Below are positions 9,411 through 18,724 of a stretch of 64,000 nt of DNA, piece by piece (positions within the stretch are counted from its first letter, which is position 1; each line of letters starts with the position of its first letter). The notes under the pieces were generated by a model. The model was given only the letters and a program-made list of their open reading frames with translations, did no database searches and was not told where the DNA came from. The stretch is taken from NCBI GenBank assembly GCA_033182465.1, contig CP137324.1, positions 1 through 64,000 on the forward strand, written 5' to 3'. A program made the translations under genes and the position numbers. Source of the stretch: Sanghuangporus weigelae. Lineage: Eukaryota; Basidiomycota; Agaricomycetes; Hymenochaetales; Hymenochaetaceae.

Positions 9411-9842
9411 CTCCTAGAGGTGCTAACCCATGTTTTGATAGTGCGTGACATACACTGTCAGGTGATTCCATTAGATTACGTAACTCGGATCAAATCGGAC
9501 ATCACTCAGATCTGCACCGGCATGATAGGATCAAGATCCGATCACAAACCCGTGATCGGAAAAAGGTACGCGGCCTTACTAAGTGTTTACACTGACGATA
9601 TTACGTTTCGGCCCGTTCACATGACAGCACGTGATGCTCCAACCAATCGGAAAGATCGGTGAGTAATAATTTTTGACAACTGACTGACTAACCCCGACTC
9701 CGACACGGAGCGGACTGACTAACATGACTGACTAAGTACAGCCTGACGAGCCTTATAAAAAGGCGAAATTGGAGGTGTGTGTTCCCCCACTCACCAATAG
9801 CTGATTAGTCTTTTAGCTCGCTTTTGGGATATTTGCTTCACC
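9411..9842 (+). other. Sequence between telomere-like tracts; likely 3' remnant of a second Penelope-type insertion
   Basis: This 430-bp block is bounded on both sides by telomere-like tracts. It holds an 80-codon open frame (9420-9662) with no recognisable family, GACTGACTAA repeats at 9680-9737, and a hammerhead ribozyme. Hammerhead ribozymes are known in Penelope-like elements, which together with the tract on its right suggests a heavily 5'-truncated element. It shares the short string GTCTTTTAG with the end of the first element (9279-9287 and 9808-9816), which is weak support. Confidence 0.5.
9730..9810 (+). ncRNA. Type-I hammerhead self-cleaving ribozyme
   Basis: All core elements are present in order. 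Stem I 5' strand GACTAA-gta-CAGC (9730-9742); core CTGACGA (9743-9749); stem II GCCT/AGGC (9750-9753 with 9761-9764) closed by TATAAAA; core GAAA (9765-9768); stem III TTGG/CCAA (9769-9772 with 9794-9797) closed by a 21-nt loop, plus the A-T pair next to the core (A9768 with T9798); cleavage triplet ATA, so the cut would follow 9799; stem I 3' strand GCTG-a-TTAGTC (9800-9810). Stem I pairs 4 + 6 bp around an asymmetric internal loop. Every helix is perfectly complementary. Open stem I and closed stems II and III make it type I. It ends 33 bp before telomere-like tract 3. Confidence 0.85.
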
Positions 9843-9873
9843 GCCTAACCCTAAAGCCTAACCCTAAGCCTAG
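9843..9873. repeat. Interstitial telomere-like tract 3
   Basis: GCCTAACCCTAAAGCCTAAC followed by CCTAAGCCTAG: near-perfect copies of the terminal unit, including the CCCTAAAGCC variant seen at the chromosome end. It is the best preserved internal tract and the innermost one. Confidence 0.85.
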
Positions 9874-10593
9874 ACGCACGCTATGTCGAAGTGAAGGTAA
9901 GTAGAATAGAAAGACAAGGAGACGAAGGAGTCAATCTAGTTACTTATATACACTTTGAACGTGTGAAAGGTCTACTCTAATAAGGAATCACATAATGAAG
10001 GAATGGAGTGATTAGTGAGTGTCTTAGTCGGAAGGAACAGATTTAGTCATGGTGAATGAGTAAGGATGAATAAGCCATGACGGAGTGAACGGGATTAGTA
10101 AAAATGGATGAGTAATGTAAAAGAAGAATACTAAAATGAATGATGACGTAGTAAAAGAAAAGGAAAATGTTCAAGTCCTAACAAGGACCATGTAAACTCG
10201 TGCACAGACTTGACAGTGCTGAAATGCCAGTGAGGTCTCCATAAACCTTATTAGCCTTTAGCCTTTTAGTGTTTAGGCTTTAGTAGTTGTGCTTCTGGAC
10301 TTCTAAGAAGTTTGATCGCTTCTTTTGATTGAGGTCGCTCTGGTTGCTTGGTCGGCGGCGTTAGAGTGGTAGTCCGCAGTAATAGGCGGTCGGTGGTATT
10401 AGCTGTTAGCGGGATTACGTATCCGCTTCAGTACTTCTAGCGCTCGGGTGGTAGCGGGTTACTGTTGCCTAGGCCGCTCGATCGCTTGGGCCCGTGATAG
10501 CTGGCTTGGTTACTGGTCGCATTTGGAAAGCTGATCGTGTGGATCTGCTGATTGCGTCGATCCTGATGCGAGATTTTGAGCGGATCCTTTCAA
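9874..10593. other. No gene seen
   Basis: No open frame or family resemblance. The sequence has many ATGAATGA/GGATGAATAAG-like purine stretches (9960-10180) and TTTAGCCTTTTAGTGTTTAGG around 10255-10276, which is faintly telomere-like on the other strand but too weak to call. Confidence 0.5.
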
Positions 10594-10921
10594 TATGCCA
10601 ATGTGGCTGGCTTGGCATGTCCTGGGTCCCATGCACAAGTGTCCACGAATCGGGGACACTTTCTGCACGAGAGGAAGGACATGCCAATGTGGCTGGCTTG
10701 GCATGTCCTGGGTCCCATACACAGGTGTCCCCGAATCGGGGACACTTTGCTTGAGAGAGAGGCCATCTCAGCTTATTTTAGTATGTCCTGCCTCCCATGA
10801 CCAGGTGTCCCTGAATCGGGGACACTTTTTCTGAGAGGGAGGCTATCTCAGTGAATTTTGGCATGTCCTGCTTCCCATACACAGGTGTCCCCGAATCGGG
10901 GACATTTGACATGCTCAACTG
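10594..10921 (+). repeat. Four-copy ~82-bp minisatellite with palindromic core
   Basis: Units begin at about 10594, 10681, 10765 and 10845. Each has a (G)GCATGTCCTGSSTCCCAT block, then CACAGGTGTCCCCGAATCGG and GGACACTTT, then a GAGAGGGAGGCC-like tail. The centre is an inverted repeat (GTGTCCCCGA / TCGGGGACAC, one-base spacer) that is perfect in units 2 and 4 and has one change in the left arm in units 1 and 3. The open frames that cross it are periodic and have no independent support. Confidence 0.85.
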
Positions 10922-11031
10922 TCTTATGCTGAAGTGTCCGGATTATCCAGACAGCCAGGCAGTAGCCTCAGAGCCTGGTCTGTCTCCTCTGAAGTCCAAC
11001 CCTACGACCCTACTCAATTTCACCTTCAACC

Positions 11032-11310
11032 CTACTCCCTAACACTGATGCCTCTGACTTCAAGTGTACAGTACAACCAATGTGTTAGATTTATATCAAG
11101 TTGGGATAGACAGAATAACTGGTAACAAAGACTAGGATTTATGATCAGCAGGGTTTTTGGCGAAGCCGAAAACACAAGTTGCTGGTTACATGGATTCAAC
11201 AGATTCCACCTCACGGGGTTTTCCTGATGTATAATAAACAACCCGTCTGTTCTACCTTGGGCACAGATGAAGATGGTCAAAGTAGCGAGAACGTGAAGTA
11301 AGCTGACCAT
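11032..11310 (-). CDS. Possible small secreted protein (unrecognised)
   Basis: From the ATG at 11310 the frame gives 92 residues. It begins MVSLLHVLATLTIFICAQGRT-, a plausible signal peptide with cleavage near residue 19, followed by a short Asn/Leu-rich mature part with three Cys. No family is recognised. The frame continues upstream without a stop to 11433, so the start is chosen only for the signal peptide. It could be chance coding. Confidence 0.25.
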   Translation of the reverse strand: MVSLLHVLATLTIFICAQGRTDGLFIIHQENPVRWNLLNPCNQQLVFSASPKTLLIINPSLCYQLFCLSQLDINLTHWLYCTLEVRGISVRE

Positions 11311-12392
11311 TTTGATCCTCCGACCATAGCTCTGATCTGTCTCGGCATTCAGGAAACAGTGGGTGTCAGGAGACAACCATGTTACGAGTCGTCCTATTGA
11401 TTTTTGATCATGAATTGAAGATATTGATGTCATTCCGCTATAACGTTATGCCTGTGATGATGCACAAGTACTTTACTTTTAATCTTCTGACTCTGTTTAT
11501 TGTATTGATGGTTTTAAATTGTATCAACTTTGTCTCTTCTCCTTGCATACGTATGTACAGAGGTCGAGGAAGAGTAGACGGAATGTCTCGGGTGGTATGT
11601 ATAGAAGGAGATGTGATATCATGTGAGATTGAACAGGAACAGTCTTGCATATTCACCATTCAGCACGACTAGAACAACAAGCATATCTTCATCTGCATCG
11701 ACTGTTACCGGGAGGCTTCGGTGAATTTGATTCTATGTCCAACGATGGATTGCTTTACGGCACCCACGGGTACCATACGAACGGAGCTTGCGGAAGTGTG
11801 CCCGAAGTCAAAGTTGCGAATCTTATTGACTTCGACATGTCTTTCGATGTATGATTCCGAAGGGAGCCTTATAATCGACACCCGAGATGCGCTCGCAAGC
11901 TTTTGCTCGAATCAGGCCATCCCAACGATAGACCTCTCGTACGTATGTTCCTTTCGGACAGCGGAGGATGACGTCATTAAAAGTCGGAAACCGGATTCAT
12001 AGATCAAATACATAGAAAACACTAGGAGGGAGAAGCATCAAAAGCGAAGGAATCAAACAAGGTAGAAAGTGATCATGGCGAACAAAGCTCATTATAAGGC
12101 GCGTGACGTGAGATAGTTTGCAATCAAGATGCGAGATGGAATAAACAATGCAGTTGCGTGTGGAATCAGAGCGAAACGAATCAAAACGACAAGACGCGTA
12201 AAACCAGGCTACGCGCATCGAAACGAAAGGAGAAAAATGTAAGTTTGGCGCAAGCACCGAAGGAACAGATGGCTAAAAAAAAAAAGGAAGATCGCCGACA
12301 AAGATCGGCAGATCACGTTTATTCATCCATAGATCACTCTAAATAATGAGATGTCAGACCCTCTTCTGCAACGCTTTATAGGGCCCACAAAC
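11311..12392. other. No supported gene
   Basis: Short open frames on both strands (for example 11379-11672 plus and 11997-12257 minus) show no domain, no splice pattern and no resemblance I recognise. A poly-A run lies at 12276-12286. Confidence 0.45.
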
Positions 12393-13296
12393 TCACCCTC
12401 GCGAAGTGGTAGTTACTGGTTGGAAGTCTACTCTGCCCGCTTCCGTGTAACGAGCAAGAATGTCAGCCCAGTCTTCTCGCGCATCCCACGCGATTCGACT
12501 CGGGGAGTCGCATTCCACAGGCATAACCTGGCTCATGCCACCTGATTGAACGAGGATGACCGCGGTGCCAATGCCGCCACTCCGACGGCAACGCTCTTCG
12601 CGACGATGGATGTCTTGCGTGACGAGTGGGTCGTAGGACTCGACGAGCGAGCGCTGGACGATGCGCACGGAAGAAACTGTAAACCTACATAAACAATGCG
12701 AAGGAGTCAGGAATGAGACAGGGGAATCAAGTTCGGAGTGACGTACCTCCGTGCCGGGTCGGAGTGACTTCGATACTGCAATTCCACGTGCAAAGCGAGG
12801 GAACGAATGTTTGCCGGGACGCGACGGAGCTGGAGGGCCTGGAATGCTGCCCAGTTCAGTAGTGTTTGATGTGCCGAGACGAACTTTCGTAGGTTCTTCG
12901 CAATGACTTCCTCGGACAAGGATTCGCCCACAGAAGCATGGTCATGCTTTGCCGAGGTAAGTATGTCCGAGGTATGTTGGCATATGGCCTTGTGAGATGG
13001 CCAGTGGCGCTTCTGGCATTCTTGGGAGCAATACTAAACGTAGGGAAGAAGGTTTGAGTAAATGGCAGGCTTTGGAAAAATGCGGAGTGGGAGACATCGG
13101 AAGCGTCGGAAAGAGGCGAGCGTGGACGTACTTGAGTGATCATGCAACCACCGCACATACGGAAACGCTGACCAGACTGTTCGATAGTTCCGCAGGTGTC
13201 ACAGACGCGGTGTCCTCGGGGCTTGGCATACTGGTGCGAGTACATTGAGGGCGTCGGGTTGGCATAGTAAGAGGTCGCGGAAGCAACGGCAGCCAT
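12393..13296 (-). CDS. MYND-type zinc-finger protein
   Basis: Three exons on the minus strand (13296-13132, 13033-12747, 12684-12393) give 247 residues; the exon sum (744 nt) is in frame and both introns (98 and 62 nt) are GT-AG. The MYND finger lies near residues 34-75: CDTC, then CGGC across the first intron, then YCSQECQKRHWPSHKAIC, giving the C4-C2HC ligand set. A C-terminal region of ~170 residues (VSAHQTLLNWAAFQALQL, VMPVECDSPSRIAWDA) resembles the lineage-expanded MYND proteins of Agaricomycetes. MYND fingers bind protein partners; the target here is unknown. The first gene inward from the telomere that looks intact. The start at 13296 is the first Met of the open frame. Confidence 0.8.
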
Positions 13297-15795
13297 TGTT
13301 GCGGAGGAAGTGAGTCAGGCTGGATAGACAAAGGGTCGAGGTAGCGACGGATGCAAACGCAGATGAGTCGAGACAAAAGAGGGAGGCCCGAGCGGAGGAG
13401 ATGTGAGCCATCCTAGTCAGAAAAATGGAGGACTTTATAGTCGCAAGGCGTCTGGGAGAGGAGAGGCGGGTATTCATGGACCCTGATCAGGCAATGGCAA
13501 AGGAAAGAAGAGTCTGACTGACGAGCAGTCGACGTAAGCATCGTATCATCGTATCGTATCTCGCGAAGGGCGCCTTGAAGGAATTAGCCCGCGCCGCCGA
13601 GCGCCAAATCCTCCTCCTGGAGAGTCCAATTGTCGAATACCGTACCCGTCACGGTCTAGTTTCCGTCTCTTGTCTCCAAGGGTAGACCGAATACAATTGT
13701 GTTTTTTTGTTATGCATACCGAAGAAGCTGATGGTATTCGAATGCTTTTTGTCTCTGAGGACGGACGAGAGAGCACAGTACAGTCCAGTAGCTTTGCACA
13801 AACAAACAATAGCGATGCGATGGGCACAGACAAAAGGACCAAGTCTGGCAATATCAACGACCTCCCGTATATTCCCACGACTCCCTGGTCACCCTTCATT
13901 GAATTCATTCGAAGCTCTGCATTTCATTTCCTCCATCTTGCATGTAACTTTCGCTTTTTCTTTTTTAGCAAACACGTTTCATCGTGAATGCTTGCATCTT
14001 CAGATTCAGTCCGCCTCGAGGCACTCCTCAGCTCGTCAATCGGTTCGGGTAAACCACCTCTCCAAGAGTCCCTGCAACACAAGACCGCATGAATCCCAAA
14101 CGCGTGCTCAAAGTGAACTATTTATTCATTCAGAGCCTGCAGCGAGGCGAGGCTTCCTCGAATCGATTCTAATCACTCCAATTCAATCTTTCTTTTCTCT
14201 GCCGATGTCGCCGATGTCTTCGGGGGCCCGCACCCGGTACTCGTGCTGACTAATCTTCTCGTGCTTTTGTCTTGAGACTTCGTCGTTGCTATTATTCCCC
14301 AGAACAATTGTAACTTGCGCTAGCCGTTTCTTCGATTCTTTCATTTTTTAATTATCGCTCTTCAGTCTCGAGATTCGGTACCCTCCAGGGAACTGATCCT
14401 TTCCTTTTTGGCTACTTCTTTCCGAAGCAACCTTCCCAATTGTCTTGTCCGTCTGCCATGTATATATCACGTCTTGGTCTACTTAGCAACGAGGAAATTG
14501 GGTTAGTTACGTTCCTTCTTTACCGCCGGAAGTGCTCTATATGTATGGACCTTTTGTGGTGCAAAATAATAAGCCTATCTTTAAAGGTAGCGCTTAAACG
14601 CTGAAACACCCAGGAAACCCTCCACGGTGATAACTCTATTCTCTTAAACGCCGATCCGTTCCTTGTCCCGGTCTTCTGGTCTTCCATTCCTCTTTACAGC
14701 ATCAGCAAAGGTTGAGATCGGCCAATAGATACATTTCTTCTTTCGAATCCGTAGTGCTGCGGACGAAACAGACGAATTACTGCCGGACGCCAGGATGTTA
14801 ATCACAATCGTGATGGCCTTTTGGTATGAACCTGGATTGTACGTTTTCCCTTTTCTGAGCAGATAGTCTTCTTGTCTTATCGCGGCTCGAGCAGAAACAG
14901 TTTCGTATTTGATGGGTAACCTCGTCTCAAGAAAGTGGCGACATCTGCTATCTGGAGTATTGTTCAGATCTTGTTCAAACCAGGCCCTATAAGGACCCTG
15001 ATTGAATCTATTGCTCGTGAACGGAATTTCAGACGCAGGAGAGCGTCTATCTATAAAACAAGAGCGCCCTAGTCAAACAAGAGCAAGCAAAGATTCTTCC
15101 GATTATTGTAACGCCTGCGCCAAGAATACTCAATTTCAATTATAGAGTCCCCTGTACGAATGACCAAACAAACTCTGAGTCTGAATCTTCTACAACCGAC
15201 CAGATCGATTCACGAGCGCCTGAAGCGCAAGAGCATAGGCGGAACTATCTTCCGACGTTGTCTGATAGATTCTAGCGCATCTTTTTCATCAGGTTGTTAA
15301 ACTCCCTTTAGTCAGTCTTGATTGAAAACTTACAATCACGCATCAATCGATTCGAAGCAGCGGGACACGTGTTGAACAGTTATGCATATCGAGTTCAAGA
15401 CGCTGTAAAGCGATGCTCGATGTACTCACCAGTGCTTGATGACTCCAAATCGAGTTATTACCGCATCAATCCAAGTAACGCCAACTTACGGCGTCTAGCA
15501 GCTACACTTTGTTTTTAGCATCCGGCTCCCACCGCTAGTACATCAGCTATTGGATTGATTGGTCCTTACTTCCACTTATCGCCCAGACAAGGTGATGATG
15601 ACATTAACGTGAAATCCATGAATTGCTTCTAACTAAGTCGATCCGTTGAGAGATAATGCGACACTGCCCGTATAATCATTACTGCATACGCCTATACTCC
15701 TGATTGGGATTCTCGTGCGCATCATACTAGTTCGATCATAATGATTGGGGCAGTTTCGTTACTCAAGATATCTGCCATTACTTAGTCAGCGGAGA
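13297..15795. other. 2.5-kb gap without a supported gene
   Basis: The frames 13546-13908 (minus) and 13707-14249 (plus) overlap each other, lack domains and start in ordinary sequence. From 14250 to 15317 there is no sizeable frame on either strand. A pyrimidine-rich stretch at 13880-13980 looks like leader or intron sequence. Nothing else is visible. Confidence 0.45.
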
Positions 15796-16140
15796 CTATT
15801 TAGGTCCTTCGTTTCTTGACAAGGATAAGTGCTTCCAGACATGATACGCGGAACGTCGGGTCCACCTGCCGAAACCATAGCGCAAGCGCAAAGGAAGTTG
15901 GCCTGTGACGAAAGGGAGAAGGAGGATCTTGCCGACAGCTAGTATGCAGTTGACACCGATATTTATACTTGTCCAGAAGAGCTCGCTCCATGAAGAGGAG
16001 GGTCGCGCGCCCGGCTGGTGCATGAGATCCATATTGTCTGGTAGGAGGAAGGGCAAGTATCTTCCCTTGCCCATGCTCAATCGCAAAATGAAGATCCCGA
16101 TAAGAGCTACATTGATCCCAAAGAACAGGAGAAATGCCAT
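15796..16140 (-). CDS. Possible membrane-protein fragment (unrecognised)
   Basis: The frame from the ATG at 16140 gives 114 residues with two hydrophobic segments: AFLLFFGINVALIGIFIL (residues 2-19) and INIGVNCILAVGKILLLPFV (about 59-78), then an Arg-rich tail. A second frame of the same strand (VDPTFRVSCLEALILVKK) continues more naturally after QLPLRLRYGFG, which hints at an unseen splice or frame change near 15860. Upstream, MPLSENDITFEEVDQDTLIL (from ~16336) could be a first exon. No family is recognised. It may be a decayed gene. Confidence 0.3.
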   Translation of the reverse strand: MAFLLFFGINVALIGIFILRLSMGKGRYLPFLLPDNMDLMHQPGARPSSSWSELFWTSINIGVNCILAVGKILLLPFVTGQLPLRLRYGFGRWTRRSAYHVWKHLSLSRNEGPK

Positions 16141-16402
16141 GCTCGACGAAAGTTTGCGTAAGATATAAATGGTCTGCGAGTGCTGGAGAACCTACAGTTT
16201 GTCCCAGATGGACGTTCTGTCCATATGCATGATGAACATTCCTCGTTTTCCTACTCAATGCCGATCCAATAAACGTAAAATCAGGGTATCCTGGTCTACC
16301 TCCTCAAATGTGATATCGTTCTCCGACAAAGGCATTGCGGACCTGGAAAAAATCAAGTGCTCGCGGACGACAGAATCAAACGTTCGCGAGGGGGTGTTCT
16401 AG

Positions 16403-18724
16403 CATTTCTTATCGGCCCCGTCGGGTTCGTGTGCTGGGGCTAGCCCAAATGTTTAATACGACCTGTCATTGTCCAGGCACATTTGTTCATAAGCGGAACA
16501 AACGATGAAACAGGCTCGGAGGGCGTCCAACGCATCGCCCAAAGGGTAGAGCCTAGAGGTATTCATCGCGCTCAACGATTACCCGATGTGGTCAAAATCC
16601 GAGTGAATGAATACCATTTAGTGTTCCCTCGAGATTGTAATTAAAACGTGAAGGCTGGACTCGAATACTGCTCATATTCAGGCTATCTGTCGGGTGTGAT
16701 TGATCACCTTTCAGTATATTGATTTGCATCCCAACAGGATCGGCGTCATGGTGGGCCGAGTCTTGAGGTAGCAACTGAACGATGAATAAACTTATTCTAC
16801 ATTCAGTATTACGCTAGCGTGGAGAGTGATCAGAAGAAATTTGACCTACTAGGCAATTACCAATCGAACGAGGCGAATGGAGTGGCTATCCTGTATCCAA
16901 ACTTAGAAGCTAAATTGAAGCGCTTTATGAGGCGCCACGTATCACTTCCAGATCGTAACGGAATAATGACAAGTATGAACGTCGTTCAGTGTCTTGCGTC
17001 TTCGAGAGTTCTGGGGAAGCTATGCTTCAGAACAGAATCAGATTGGCATTAAGGAGTTATCCATCTCATCACGCCCCGAGATCAGGATGGCATCCTTTCA
17101 TGATTGGCTATCAAATAAAAGAGCGAGATATAGAGTGGATTGATGGCAGTGATGAAATTGAATGAAGGCCATGTGGGGCTGCCAGTGGATAGCCTTTTCA
17201 ATGGCAAATGCGATGCACGATGCACACAGAAGCAGAAATTTACGAAAAAATGTTCTCGCCACACCAAGGAGAGGAGAGGCTCAAGGAAAGCAGTCGACGA
17301 CGAATCTGATTGATTCATGAATAGAATACAAAGCTCCACTCACTCGTGCTTATCAAGAACTCTCGGTCAGACAACTAAGTCAGGTTGAGAAGCGTTTGGA
17401 GATGAGGTATTGTACTTACAGACGAGTTAGTTTTTCGCAGCCATCAGAGGCAGTGTCGACGATGCCGTCTTTCGACTTCTTCGAGAATGGCAATGAAGCA
17501 ACACAGCTTCCAGGAAGGACGGCATATGAGCAACGGCGGTGCAAAGAGCGCAAAAAACTTTTTCTATATCCAGTTGTGCGTGTACTGTACGGTAAAATAG
17601 GTTTTTGATCACGTGCCCAGGAGATTGGAGACGCCGATCACTATTTATTTAACTTTACGTTATACATTGTTGGTGCGCTGGTGTCACAAGGGCCTACTAA
17701 CTTTGATCTCCTTCCTCTTCTCACCTCCCACCACCTCCATCTTTTCTCATTTTCGTCGTATTGCCCGGACGAAAGGTGATGATACTCCTCTGTTAAATGC
17801 TGAAGCTAGAACTGAAGTCAACGCGTCTCTCTTCAGGTACTGGAATACGGCTCCTGTAAATATTCTGGCGGGTCCGTTCTTGTCGCAAGTACTCGAACTT
17901 TGTCCTCCGTCGTCGTCGGAGAGTCTTAAATTACTGCCAGTCCAGTCGGCGCCTCTCCCTGGCTTCCAACTCATCTTCGTCGACCTTACCTCACCTCTTT
18001 TCAGACTCTAAATTGAATACGGGTACGTGTCTCTGACTGTTCCCCGTTTCTTCCTTCATTTCCAGCTACTCATCTTTCCTTACCTTCAGAAACCTGACGC
18101 GGCCGGAGCTTATCAACCAACATACTCATCTAGGAAGACACGCTTCCTGCTTTGGCAAAGCAGTGAAGGGGAGAGAAAGAAATCGCCTGCCTCGTGTCGA
18201 AGCTCATCTTCGTCCGGCGCTGTTGTGAATGTCAGTGTCATTTCTCACAAACAATTCGTTGTTAACGAGCTTTCTTCGCGTCTGCCAATCTTCCATCAAT
18301 TTTGTTGGTGTCGTACCTTTTCCATGCGATCAGACTACGAGTCGACGCTGTGGCATTGCTTCCCTCCCTTCGGCGAATTCTTAAAGCCGTAAAGGCGTGC
18401 TAGTGGTGGGAATCCGTGTCGCTTCCCAATTGTAAGCGGTCTTTTGCTTTGTTTCAGATATAGAATACTTTTGCGCGGATGCTAGAGTGGATCAAGGGCC
18501 TTGTATTGACAAACGGTCTCTTTGTCAGACTTTCGACTGATACTAATCTCAGGCAACCTTAGGAACCTACTCAGGTGCTCATAACATAGCACAGAATCGT
18601 ACAGGGTGCCGATTCGAAATTGCTACGCTACGATTCGGAGCTAAGGTTCGTTGTTTCAACGGTTCATCGTCCTGTTCGACGCGAACAGCCAATTGACAAG
18701 GTGCTGCAGGAAGACTTTGGTGTG
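16403..18724. other. Gap before the Zn2Cys6 gene; pyrimidine-rich leader
   Basis: From 16.4 to 17.6 kb there are only short frames without support. From ~17.7 to 18.45 kb the plus strand is rich in CT blocks (CTCCTTCCTCTTCTCACCTC, CCCCGTTTCTTCCTTCATTT) typical of fungal promoters and long 5' leaders with introns, and probably belongs to the transcription-factor gene at 18725. Confidence 0.45.

Noticed and set aside
9420-9662. 80-codon frame between telomere tracts 2 and 3
   Set aside because: No motif; kept only as part of the element remnant. It contains a lone CTGACGA at 9592 that lacks the other hammerhead parts.
10494-10834. Overlapping plus-strand frames of 74-86 codons with repeated WLAWHVLGP
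   Set aside because: Periodic products of the 82-bp minisatellite.
13546-14249. Opposed frames of 120 and 180 codons
   Set aside because: No domain, no sensible start context, and the two overlap on opposite strands.
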